Part shown: positions 1 to 8,125 of the stretch, in pieces | Position numbering within the stretch: position 1 is the first letter of the stretch | How the letters are laid out: each line of letters begins with the position of its first letter | From: Bacteroidota bacterium | GTDB lineage: Bacteria; Bacteroidota; Bacteroidia; Chitinophagales; JADIYW01 | Assembly: GCA_028288625.1 (NCBI GenBank) | Contig: JAQBNI010000142.1 | Location: forward strand, 1 to 38,438 | DNA length: 38,438 nt | Direction: 5' to 3' | Notes under the pieces: generated by a model | Databases searched by the model: none | What the model was told of the DNA's origin: nothing | Seen by the model: the letters and a program-made list of their open reading frames with translations, nothing else | Program-made: the position numbers and the translations under genes

Positions 1-18
1 TATACGCATAAGGAAAAG

Positions 19-39
19 ATCCTGAAACACGTTCAGGAT
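19..39 (-). terminator. Hairpin at the mfd stop, REP-like / probable terminator
   Basis: An 8-bp perfect stem (ATCCTGAA / TTCAGGAT) with a 5-base loop overlaps the TGA stop codon of mfd at 33-35. Read on the minus strand it is followed by a pyrimidine-rich stretch (CTTTTCC) but not by a clean T run. The same kind of sequence (CATCCTGAA...TTCAGGAT) recurs between genes in many Bacteroidota genomes, from memory. It may therefore be a dispersed repeat used as a terminator. Confidence 0.5.
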
Positions 40-3000
40 GACGCGGCGGTTTCAAACACATGCACATCAATATCATTAAAGATCGCCTGCGCCTGGTGCA
101 AGGTATTGATGTTGTCGTAGACAAGGATCAAGCTGCTTCCACTTTGTTTTAAATTACATTTCTTCTTTGAACTTTGAATGTATTCCATCACTCTTGGGAA
201 ATACGGGCTTTCATAATACGGCGATGCGGGGTTGTCCAAAAAGTAACAACGCAGTTTATTGTTCTTCAGAATAATTCTTTCGAAACCGATTTTTTTTGCC
301 ACCCATCTTATCCGTAATCCGTCAAATAATTCGTTTACCTGTTTCGGTAATTTTCCAAAACGGTCTTCTATTTTTTTTGCAAACGCTTGAAGCTTTCCTT
401 CGTTCTCTACATCATCTAATTCGGTATATAAACGCAGGCGCTCATCCGTATTCTGTACATATTCTAACGGTATCAGCATTTCGCAATCCGTGTCTATCGT
501 GCAATCATAAACAAATTGTTTCTGCTCTTCGATCTGCTCTTTAAATACATCTTTGAAATCTGTGTATTTTAATTCCTGTATGGCTTCATCTAAAATTTTA
601 TGATACATTTCAAAACCGATATCTGCAATGAACCCGCTTTGCTCGCCGCCTAATAAATTTCCCGCGCCGCGAATATCCATATCGCGCAACGCAATTTGAA
701 AACCCGATCCGAGATCGGAAAATTCTTCGAGTGTCTGCAATCTTTTTCGCGCTTCATCGGTCAGTGTAGATCTTGGAGGGCATAACAGATAACAAAATGC
801 TTTTTTATTTGAACGACCGACACGACCTCTCAGTTGATGCAGATCGCTTAAGCCGAAATGATGCGCATTGTTAATGAGGATCGTATTTGCATTCGGGATA
901 TCCAAACCGCTTTCCACAATATTTGTACTCAGTAAAACATCGAATTCGCCGTTGATAAATTTCAACATAATATCTTCGAGCTGATCTCCTTCCAGTTGTC
1001 CGTGCGCCATTTGAACGCTGATGTCCGGCACTAATTTTCGCAGCACCGTTTGCAATACTTCCAGGTCTTTTACACGGTTGTGCACGAAGAAAACCTGTCC
1101 GCCGCGATACACTTCAAACTCTATCGCCTCCTTAATAAATTTTTCATCGAACAAATGAACTTCTGTCGTGATAGGAATTCTATTGCTCGGCGGCGTCATA
1201 ATATTCGACAAATCGCGCGCGCCCATCAAAGAAAATTTTAAGGTACGCGGAATCGGCGTTGCGGTTAACGTAAGCGTATCCACATTCGCTGAGATCTGTC
1301 GAAGTTTTTCTTTTGCAGAAACGCCGAACTTTTGCTCTTCATCAATCACTAACAAACCGAGATCTTTGAATTTTAATTCTTTGTTGAGGAGCGCATGCGT
1401 GCCGATCAAAATATCTATTTTTCCTTCGTTGGTTTTTTCAAGCGTTTCTTTTTTTTCTTTCGCGGATTTAAAGCGATTCAGAAAATCTACCGTGCATCCC
1501 ATGCCTTCGAGTCGTGAAGAAAAAGTTTTAAAATGCTGCCATGCAAGAATAGTTGTCGGTACCAATATAGCCACTTGCTTCCTGTCCACAACTGCTTTAT
1601 ATGCTGCACGAATGGCGATCTCTGTTTTTCCAAAACCTACATCTCCGCAGATCAATCGGTCCATCGGGTGCGGTTTTTCCATATCGTTCTTTACATCCTG
1701 CGTCGCCTTTACCTGGTCAGGCGTATCCTCATAAATAAAACTCGCTTCGAGCTCATCCTGTAAATAAGTATCCTTGCTGAATGCAAAACCGGGTTGTACT
1801 TTCCGGTTCGCATATAGCTTTATCAACTCCGCCGCAATGTCTTTAACCTTTTTCTTGGTTTTATTTTTCAGGTTCGCCCATGCATCGCTGCCCAGTTTAT
1901 TTATTTTGGGAACGTGACCTTCCTTGCCGGTGTATTTAGAAATTTTATGAAGTGAATTGATGTTGACGTACAATAGATCATTGTCCTTATAAACCAACCG
2001 TACCATTTCCTGAGCCTGACCATTCACCGTAATTTTTTCCAATCCCGAAAATGTTCCGACGCCGTGATCGATATGCGTTACATAATCTCCCGGGTTAAGG
2101 TCTTTTAGTTGGCGGATCGTGAGCGCCTTTGTTCGCGTGTATCCCGGCGTTGTTTTGTATTTGTGATAACGGTCGAATATCTGGTGATCGGTATAGCAAA
2201 CGATCTGCATGTCCCTATCTATAAAGCCTTGCGCGAGATCGCAGTAAACCGGGTTGAATTTTATTCCCGCTTTTTTATCTTCAAAAATATGACGGAAGCG
2301 TTCAACCTGCCTCGCGTTCTCAGAAAAAATAAAGTTTTCGAAATGAGCTTTCTGGTGCAGCTGAAGATCTTCAATCAATAAATCAAAATTGCGATTGAAA
2401 GAGGGTTGCGGCGATTGATGATATTGAATGATAGCTGCTTCCTTTTTCCGGTTTGATTTATTTCCTATCTCAACAATAGAATATTTTTCAATTTCTCTTT
2501 CAAGATTATCGGAGGATGTAAAAACCTGTTCGATAGTTTTATCGAGGAACGGATGTTCTTTTATTTTCGATGATTTTATTTTTGCAAATTCTTCTTCTGC
2601 TTTTTCGTATTGCTTTTCAATCAGCTCTTTAAATAATTTATGATCGCGAAACCAGATAACCGTATTTTCCGGCAGGAATTCGAAAAGAGTTGCAATAGTT
2701 TCCTGTGTGAAATGTGTATTGATATTTGGAATGATAGTGAGCTCTGATATCTTGCGATCCGACAACTGCGACTCTGCGTCAAACGTTCGCATGCTTTCTA
2801 CCCGGTCATCAAATAATTCAATCCGGTAAGGCAGATTATTTCCAAAAGAAAAAACATCGATGATTCCTCCACGAATAGAAAATTCACCTGGCTCATATAC
2901 AAAATCAGTGCGGTTAAAACCATATTCCAGCAACAGATCGAGCATGAAATCGATATCTATCTTTTCTCCCGTTTTTAAAAACAAAGTATTTTCCTGCAGC

Positions 3001-3413
3001 TTTTCTTTTCTCACCAGTAACTCCTGCAATGCATCCGGAAAAGTAACAACCAGCTCACCACCTTTTTTTGCATTGATCAAGGTATTCAATGTTTGCGCGC
3101 GCAATAAAATATTGTTGTTGCTCTGCTCGGAAAAGCTGTAAGGTTTCTTGTAAGAAGAAGGAAGGTACAGCACTTGTTTTTTCTCCAAAAGATTTTGAAG
3201 ATCGTTTTGAATGTACTGCGCATCATCGGCATCGTTGCCGACAATAATATGTGTAAGATCCGATTGCAGGAAAAGAGATGCGATTGTAAAATTTACGGAA
3301 GAGCCAATAGCTCCACGAAGCAATACACCGGACTGCGAAGTTTGTAATTGATGTAAGAGTTCCTGTGTCCGCTGATCATCGCGGAACAGGAAAAGAAGTT
3401 GCTGCAAATCCAT
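33..3413 (-). CDS. mfd: Transcription-repair coupling factor Mfd
   Basis: Mfd is an ATP-driven DNA translocase that pushes RNA polymerase stalled at lesions off the DNA and recruits UvrA for nucleotide excision repair. The 1126-residue length is close to the usual 1150. Domain order fits the family: a UvrB-like N-terminal module (about 1-400), an RNA-polymerase-interacting domain beginning near residue 435 (motif GDYVTHIDHGVGTF), a RecG-like superfamily 2 motor with Walker A GDVGFGKTE near residue 590, DEEQ near 691, TATPIPRTL and QLRGRVGRS, then a C-terminal D7 domain. The ATG start is preceded by a TATCTTTG box 19 bases upstream, which supports it. The gene is complete, with its stop inside a hairpin. 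It appears to be transcribed alone, since the next gene upstream ends 50 bases away. The identification is secure. Confidence 0.98.
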   Translation of the reverse strand: MDLQQLLFLFRDDQRTQELLHQLQTSQSGVLLRGAIGSSVNFTIASLFLQSDLTHIIVGNDADDAQYIQNDLQNLLEKKQVLYLPSSYKKPYSFSEQSNNNILLRAQTLNTLINAKKGGELVVTFPDALQELLVRKEKLQENTLFLKTGEKIDIDFMLDLLLEYGFNRTDFVYEPGEFSIRGGIIDVFSFGNNLPYRIELFDDRVESMRTFDAESQLSDRKISELTIIPNINTHFTQETIATLFEFLPENTVIWFRDHKLFKELIEKQYEKAEEEFAKIKSSKIKEHPFLDKTIEQVFTSSDNLEREIEKYSIVEIGNKSNRKKEAAIIQYHQSPQPSFNRNFDLLIEDLQLHQKAHFENFIFSENARQVERFRHIFEDKKAGIKFNPVYCDLAQGFIDRDMQIVCYTDHQIFDRYHKYKTTPGYTRTKALTIRQLKDLNPGDYVTHIDHGVGTFSGLEKITVNGQAQEMVRLVYKDNDLLYVNINSLHKISKYTGKEGHVPKINKLGSDAWANLKNKTKKKVKDIAAELIKLYANRKVQPGFAFSKDTYLQDELEASFIYEDTPDQVKATQDVKNDMEKPHPMDRLICGDVGFGKTEIAIRAAYKAVVDRKQVAILVPTTILAWQHFKTFSSRLEGMGCTVDFLNRFKSAKEKKETLEKTNEGKIDILIGTHALLNKELKFKDLGLLVIDEEQKFGVSAKEKLRQISANVDTLTLTATPIPRTLKFSLMGARDLSNIMTPPSNRIPITTEVHLFDEKFIKEAIEFEVYRGGQVFFVHNRVKDLEVLQTVLRKLVPDISVQMAHGQLEGDQLEDIMLKFINGEFDVLLSTNIVESGLDIPNANTILINNAHHFGLSDLHQLRGRVGRSNKKAFCYLLCPPRSTLTDEARKRLQTLEEFSDLGSGFQIALRDMDIRGAGNLLGGEQSGFIADIGFEMYHKILDEAIQELKYTDFKDVFKEQIEEQKQFVYDCTIDTDCEMLIPLEYVQNTDERLRLYTELDDVENEGKLQAFAKKIEDRFGKLPKQVNELFDGLRIRWVAKKIGFERIILKNNKLRCYFLDNPASPYYESPYFPRVMEYIQSSKKKCNLKQSGSSLILVYDNINTLHQAQAIFNDIDVHVFETAASS

Positions 3414-3432
3414 GCTTCACTAAAACTGAAAA

Positions 3433-3440
3433 CAAAGATA
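3433..3440 (-). promoter_or_regulatory. Probable mfd promoter -7 box (TATCTTTG)
   Basis: On the minus strand the sequence reads TATCTTTG, matching the Bacteroidota -7 consensus TAnnTTTG, 19 bases before the mfd ATG. I did not find a convincing TTG -33 element at the standard spacing, so this is a motif match only. Confidence 0.5.
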
Positions 3441-3462
3441 ATAGTTTGAAAAGAAATAGAGA

Positions 3463-3888
3463 TTACAAATTGATGCTGACAGTGAAATTTGCGGGAACGC
3501 AATTCAGGTCAATTTTATTTAAAGAGGAAACAAATTCTTCGATATAAATTTCATCTCCGTCTCCGGCATATTCCAGGAGCTCGTTAATATCTAATTGTTT
3601 TTGCTTGATGAACCGGAGATAAATAGGCGGTTCGTCTTTTTTTCCGATGTTGGATTTTAATGTCACGTTAAAATAAATCTTGCTGATATTGTCTTTTGAA
3701 ACAGTTAAAATGCCTTTTGATTTTTTTGAAAGAAATGAACCGCAATTCAGCACATCGGAATTCAGAAAAGCCTGTACGCAGGGGGCGCCACTATATTTCT
3801 GATTGTATTTTTCCAATCCCTTGAGCGATTGTATTGCAAAGCTATCTGCATACAAACTCAACAACATTATTCCAATCATCCATCGCAT
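3463..3888 (-). CDS. Hypothetical exported protein
   Basis: I do not recognise this 141-residue protein. It begins with a hydrophobic stretch ending near SFAIQS, about residues 1-20, which looks like a Sec signal peptide, so it probably acts in the periplasm or at the surface. The mature part has three cysteines (PC near residue 37, NC near 49, NC near 131), a lysine-rich middle with alternating beta-like strands, and an acidic patch (GDGDEIYIEEF). No catalytic motif is visible. It lies between hppA and mfd on the same strand but is separated from hppA by a strong terminator, so it probably has its own promoter or is weakly expressed. Codon use looks like its neighbours. Confidence 0.7.
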   Translation of the reverse strand: MRWMIGIMLLSLYADSFAIQSLKGLEKYNQKYSGAPCVQAFLNSDVLNCGSFLSKKSKGILTVSKDNISKIYFNVTLKSNIGKKDEPPIYLRFIKQKQLDINELLEYAGDGDEIYIEEFVSSLNKIDLNCVPANFTVSINL

Positions 3889-3994
3889 ACTTTCACATTT
3901 TATAAATACACAATACAGCTCTCTCCATCTCTCTATCCTTACCTACTAAATGTTAAAAACGCTTAAAATGTTCAATTATTATGTTATTTATTAA

Positions 3995-4019
3995 AAAAAG
4001 CTCCATAAAGGAGCTTTTT
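3995..4019 (-). terminator. Rho-independent terminator of hppA
   Basis: A 10-bp stem (AAAAAGCTCC / GGAGCTTTTT) with loop ATAAA lies 22 bases after the hppA stop. On the minus strand the stem runs into a T tract. This is a classic intrinsic terminator. The arms are A/T-flanked on both sides, so it could work in either direction. Confidence 0.85.
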
Positions 4020-4041
4020 GGATTATAATGTCCGGACTCAC

Positions 4042-6426
4042 TTATTTCTTTTCTTCCTTTTTGATGCAGCATTCTTTCTTGATCATCGCTTCTTTTCTGC
4101 CCATTCCTTTGTCCATACAGCATGACATTGCAGAATCATTAGTCATTATACATTTTTTTTCTACGATGGTATGACCTTCAGCATCTGTATACGTAGTATC
4201 CAAAAGATACGTGCAATTTTTTCCTGCAGCGCAGTTTTCCATTCCACCCATTCCATTCATTCCTCCATTATTCTCTATTCCTGAAGATTTCATGGCATCC
4301 ATCTGGAATCCCTTTCCTGCAATGTATGGCGCGATCACGAGAGAAACGATAGACATCAGCTTGATAAGGATATTCATAGAAGGACCGGAAGTGTCTTTGA
4401 ACGGATCGCCCACGGTATCGCCTGTCACCGCAGCTTTATGCGGCTCTGATTTTTTATAGAAAGTTTCGCCGTTGATCACTGCGCCTTTTTCAAAAGATTT
4501 CTTTGCGTTATCCCATGCGCCACCCGCGTTCGACTGGAACATTCCCATTAACACCCCGGAAACCGTAACACCAGCTAATAATCCGCCTAATACTTCAGGA
4601 CCAAAAATAAATCCCACGACAACAGGTGTGATCAATGCGATCAAACCCGGAGCAACCATTTCACGAAGGGAAGCCTGTGTGGAGATTGCCACGCATTTTT
4701 CATATTCCGGTTTTGCCTTGTATTCCATAATGCCCGGAATTTCCCGGAACTGGCGGCGAACTTCTTCTACCATTGCCATTGCCGCTCTTCCAACTGCAGA
4801 AATTGCAAGTGCTGAAAAAATGTATGGGATCATGCCGCCGACAAATAAACCTGCCAGCACATCCGCCTTATAAATATCAATTCTGGAAATCCCTGAAACC
4901 CCCACAAAGGCTGCAAATAATGCCAATGAGGTTAATGCCGCTGAAGCGATTGCAAATCCTTTTCCCGTTGCTGCGGTTGTATTTCCAACTGCGTCGAGGA
5001 TGTCCGTACGTCCGCGAACTTCTTCGGGCAACTGGCTCATTTCTGCAATTCCTCCTGCGTTATCCGCGATCGGACCGAAAGCATCTATGGATAATTGCAT
5101 CGCTGTTGTTGCCATCATGCCTGCAGCTGCAATGGATACGCCATATAATCCCGCGAAATAATAAGAACCGAAAATTCCCGCAGCCAATACTAGGATCGGC
5201 AACACCGTACTTTCCATACCTACCGCTAAACCCGCAATAATATTAGTAGCATGTCCTGTGGAAGACTGGCGCACAATAGATTGCACCGGTCTTTTTCCCA
5301 TAGAAGTATAGTATTCTGTGATCATCGACATTAAAGTTCCAACCACTAAGCCTACCATGATAGCAGAAAACACATTCATAGAAGTGAATGCATGTCCGCG
5401 AAGCATCATGTTTTCAGGAAGAATATATTTTACGAGAAAGAAAGATGAAATAGCCGTTAGAATGATCGATGACCAGTTTCCTAAGTTCAGCGCTTGTTGT
5501 ACGTTTCCATTATCGTCTTTTATTTTTACAAAGAATGTTCCGATCCACGAGAAAACAATGCCGGTTCCGGCGATTGCCATAGGCAACAAAATCGGCGCCA
5601 TTCCACCAAAATTATCTTTTGAAATGGTTTCCTGTCCCAGTACCATCGTTGCTAAAACCGTAGCAACATAAGAACCGAATAAATCTGCGCCCATACCGGC
5701 AACATCTCCAACATTATCACCCACGTTATCTGCTATCGTCGCAGGATTTCGTACATCATCTTCAGGGATACCAGCCTCCACTTTTCCTACGAGGTCGGCG
5801 CCCACATCAGCAGCCTTTGTATAAATTCCGCCGCCCACACGCGCAAACAATGCGATGGATTCAGCGCCTAAGGAAAATCCTGTTAATACTTCAATCGCAG
5901 TTCGCATTTCGTGACCATTCACCGGGGCTCCATTTACAAAAATGAAATAGAATGTGATGAACAAGCCTCCTAATCCGAAAACCGCCAACCCGGCTACGCC
6001 TAATCCCATTACTGAGCCTCCGGTAAAGGAAACCTTCAGCGCTTTTGAAAGGCTCGTACGCGCCGCTTGTGTTGTGCGGACGTTTGCTAATGTTGCAACG
6101 CGCATGCCTATGTATCCCGCGGTGGCAGAAAATACCGCACCGATAATAAATGATAATGCTATCAGGGGACTTGAGTTTGTAGGGTGAGCAGCTGAACCGC
6201 TTTGCGATCCTAATATAGCCAATAGAATTGCCGCAACCACTGCGAAGTAAGAAAGTATCTTCCATTCTGCTTTCAGGAAGGCAATTGCCCCATCAGCAAT
6301 ATAGCCTGCAAGCTCCTGCATGTTCTTGTCACCGGCATCCTGTTTCGACACCCACGAATACCTGATTGCCGTTATCACCAATCCAAACAATCCTAAAAAT
6401 GGTACTACATAAACTAAATTATCCAT
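4042..6426 (-). CDS. hppA: Membrane-bound ion-translocating pyrophosphatase
   Basis: This integral membrane enzyme hydrolyses pyrophosphate and pumps H+ (or Na+) out of the cytoplasm. The signature loop [18 protein letters not shown] (about residue 207) and the DNVGDNVGD metal/PPi site are intact, as are about 16 hydrophobic segments. [10 protein letters not shown] near residue 481 has Ala where K+-independent enzymes have Lys, predicting a K+-dependent type. The TM6 glutamate of Na+-PPases is replaced by Gly (ADLFGSY, about residue 251), while a Glu sits in TM5 (GAES, about 189). This matches the relocated-Glu arrangement I recall for Flavobacterium-type H+-PPases. The ATG at 6426 (MDNLVYVV) is preferred over a TTG nine codons upstream because the latter overlaps a TACTTTTG promoter box. 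The roughly 85-residue C-terminal tail is rich in Cys and Met, which is unusual. The product is 794 residues. Confidence 0.96.
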   Translation of the reverse strand: MDNLVYVVPFLGLFGLVITAIRYSWVSKQDAGDKNMQELAGYIADGAIAFLKAEWKILSYFAVVAAILLAILGSQSGSAAHPTNSSPLIALSFIIGAVFSATAGYIGMRVATLANVRTTQAARTSLSKALKVSFTGGSVMGLGVAGLAVFGLGGLFITFYFIFVNGAPVNGHEMRTAIEVLTGFSLGAESIALFARVGGGIYTKAADVGADLVGKVEAGIPEDDVRNPATIADNVGDNVGDVAGMGADLFGSYVATVLATMVLGQETISKDNFGGMAPILLPMAIAGTGIVFSWIGTFFVKIKDDNGNVQQALNLGNWSSIILTAISSFFLVKYILPENMMLRGHAFTSMNVFSAIMVGLVVGTLMSMITEYYTSMGKRPVQSIVRQSSTGHATNIIAGLAVGMESTVLPILVLAAGIFGSYYFAGLYGVSIAAAGMMATTAMQLSIDAFGPIADNAGGIAEMSQLPEEVRGRTDILDAVGNTTAATGKGFAIASAALTSLALFAAFVGVSGISRIDIYKADVLAGLFVGGMIPYIFSALAISAVGRAAMAMVEEVRRQFREIPGIMEYKAKPEYEKCVAISTQASLREMVAPGLIALITPVVVGFIFGPEVLGGLLAGVTVSGVLMGMFQSNAGGAWDNAKKSFEKGAVINGETFYKKSEPHKAAVTGDTVGDPFKDTSGPSMNILIKLMSIVSLVIAPYIAGKGFQMDAMKSSGIENNGGMNGMGGMENCAAGKNCTYLLDTTYTDAEGHTIVEKKCIMTNDSAMSCCMDKGMGRKEAMIKKECCIKKEEKK

Positions 6427-6450
6427 AATTTTTTGATTTTTAAAGCGGTG

Positions 6451-6458
6451 CAAAAGTA
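6451..6458 (-). promoter_or_regulatory. Probable hppA promoter -7 box (TACTTTTG)
   Basis: The minus strand reads TACTTTTG, fitting TAnnTTTG, 24 bases before the preferred hppA ATG. It overlaps the alternative TTG codon at 6453, so that codon would probably not be within the transcript. Confidence 0.5.
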
Positions 6459-6540
6459 CAACAAACTTTAGAATAATTAACAGTCGGGGAAAATGTTAAC
6501 CAAAACACAAAAAAGGAATGTTGTACAGTAAAGTCAGCTA

Positions 6541-6903
6541 TTAATGATAGTGGGCGAGCCCAATGATCAATGCAGTTATAAAGAATAAGCAAGACAAGAT
6601 GACCAAAACTTTATTCTCCTTTTTAAAGCCAACTATTCCCAGAGGAATTGCGACTATAGCAAGAGTGATCTTAGGATCGAGCCAGTGCGGATAAGAATGT
6701 GTTTTAATACGGAAGAAAAGCATCCAGAATCCGAGTGCCAAGAATCCAACAGAAAATAATGTTTCTATGAGGAGCGTTTTCTTTTTATAAATCAAGAATG
6801 CTTCTGTTTTTCCTGATAGAAATAATACGGATTTTATAGTGTAAGAGATCAGGAATAATACCGCGAGCCATAAGTGCCAATGCAGTAGTGTTTGATAGTC
6901 CAT
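6541..6903 (-). CDS. Small four-helix membrane protein, possibly SirB-like
   Basis: The 120-residue protein from the ATG at 6903 (MDYQTLLHWHLWLAVL) has four hydrophobic segments, with a histidine-bearing first helix (LLHWHLW) and a C-terminal AHYH. The overall layout resembles small SirB / cytochrome-b-like membrane proteins, but I cannot confirm the family. The longer frame starting upstream (MKVSKCLHLHK) is rejected because its first codons fall in the promoter: a TACATTTG box lies at 6919-6926 with TTG about 16 bases further upstream. It is divergent from the porP-like gene and ends about 115 bases from the hppA start. The function is unknown. Confidence 0.75.
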   Translation of the reverse strand: MDYQTLLHWHLWLAVLFLISYTIKSVLFLSGKTEAFLIYKKKTLLIETLFSVGFLALGFWMLFFRIKTHSYPHWLDPKITLAIVAIPLGIVGFKKENKVLVILSCLFFITALIIGLAHYH

Positions 6904-6918
6904 ATTAATGATTTTATG

Positions 6919-6945
6919 CAAATGTAAGCACTTTGAAACTTTCAA
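6919..6945 (-). promoter_or_regulatory. Promoter of the small membrane protein with an internal palindrome
   Basis: On the minus strand a TTG is followed after 16 bases by TACATTTG, fitting the Bacteroidota -33/-7 pattern, 15 bases before the ATG at 6903. A perfect 13-base palindrome (TTGAAA-C-TTTCAA, 6933-6945) covers the -33 part and could be an operator, although it may be chance. Confidence 0.5.
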
Positions 6946-7038
6946 CGATAAAAAACAGATTAATATAAACTATTTCGTATTTTGCAACTAGAACCAAGCT
7001 GTGTAAGCCGTATAGAATTTAGCCGTTACAACTGTAGA

Positions 7039-8115
7039 ATGAAATATTTATTACCTAAAATTCTTATAAGCGTTTTGCTTACATTGGTTGCTATTAACAC
7101 AAAAGCACAAGACCCTGCATTTGCACAATTTTATCAATTCAGAACTTTTTTAAATCCCGCTGCTACCGGTTCCGAGAGAGGATTAAATGTTGCCATGATC
7201 TACAAAAATGAGTGGAGCTATGTGCCGGGTGGTTTTAATACATATGGCATTTCTGTAGATGTACAATCCGCAAGAATATCTTCCGGTGTTGGCGTTACTG
7301 CTTACCGCGATGTGGAAGCGCGTGCATTGCAAACTAATTATGTTTCCGCTTCGTATGCTTACATCGCAAAGATCACAAAGAATATCAATTTACACATTGG
7401 CGTCAATGCTGCATTCGTCAATAAATCTCTGGATAAAAGCAGGCTGATCTTTACTGATCAGTTAGATCCTGAAGTTGGTGTAGTTCCCGGCGGATCAAGT
7501 ACGAATATAGCCCTGAGGAAGGTGAATTTTTTTGATCTTGATGCAGGCATTTTACTGCGGTTCAGGTATGATATTCACGATCATCCCGTTCACAATGCAA
7601 TTGGCTTCGCTGTTCATCACCTTACGCGACCTGATGAATCTTTTGAAAATATTTCTACAAAAATACCCATGCGGTTTACCGTTCATTACGGCTCCATGTT
7701 TCCTATCTCGAGAGGAAGAAATAAAAGGAACATCGACTTTTATTTATCACCGGTATTTAAGTTTGATTTTATGGAAAAACTGAGAGTGTACAACGTAGGC
7801 AGCTTTGTTACTTTCAAGCCTGTATATGCAGGCGTGATGTACCAATTGAATAAATTCAGTGACAACAGTACACACGGATTAATATTTGTAGGCGGAATTG
7901 ATTGGGATATGGGGAAGGATGATTTTATGACATTAAATGTGGGCTACAGCTACCAGATGGATTTCACCGGCGTCACTTCTAAAAGCCATGGACAACATGA
8001 AGTAACACTGAGAATGAATTTTAATAACGTCGCCATTTTTTCACCTAAAAAGAAAAGAGGGAAAAAGATTGATTGCTATGACTTCCCGGGAAGGAATGCA
8101 GTTAAATTGTTTTAA
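7039..8115 (+). CDS. PorP/SprF family type IX secretion outer membrane protein
   Basis: PorP/SprF proteins are outer membrane beta-barrels that assist export or surface anchoring of type IX secretion cargo. After a signal peptide (MKYLLPKILISVLLTLVAINTKAQ) the mature N-terminus reads DPAFAQFYQFRTFLNPAATGSERG, the hallmark opening of the family (QFY...NPA..G). The rest is made of alternating amphipathic strands, and the 358-residue length is typical. I start at the ATG at 7039 because it gives a proper signal peptide; the TTG 57 bases upstream adds a charged, non-signal leader. The stop lies 10 bases before the giant PKD protein, so the two are probably one operon, reproducing the SprB/SprF-style pairing. 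The basic C-terminal tail (SPKKKRGKKIDCYD) is a small oddity. Confidence 0.93.
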   Translation: MKYLLPKILISVLLTLVAINTKAQDPAFAQFYQFRTFLNPAATGSERGLNVAMIYKNEWSYVPGGFNTYGISVDVQSARISSGVGVTAYRDVEARALQTNYVSASYAYIAKITKNINLHIGVNAAFVNKSLDKSRLIFTDQLDPEVGVVPGGSSTNIALRKVNFFDLDAGILLRFRYDIHDHPVHNAIGFAVHHLTRPDESFENISTKIPMRFTVHYGSMFPISRGRNKRNIDFYLSPVFKFDFMEKLRVYNVGSFVTFKPVYAGVMYQLNKFSDNSTHGLIFVGGIDWDMGKDDFMTLNVGYSYQMDFTGVTSKSHGQHEVTLRMNFNNVAIFSPKKKRGKKIDCYDFPGRNAVKLF

Positions 8116-8125
8116 CTTTATATAG

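Noticed and set aside
1168-1734. A 188-residue open frame on the plus strand across mfd
   Set aside because: It is antisense to conserved mfd motor motifs, lacks a recognisable domain, and looks like a shadow frame.
6427-6453. A longer HppA start at a TTG codon (6453)
   Set aside because: The TTG is inside a TACTTTTG promoter-like box and adds non-conserved residues; the ATG at 6426 matches the family N-terminus.
6982-7038. A longer PorP-like start at TTG 6982
   Set aside because: It would add a 19-residue charged leader before a good signal peptide starting at the ATG at 7039.
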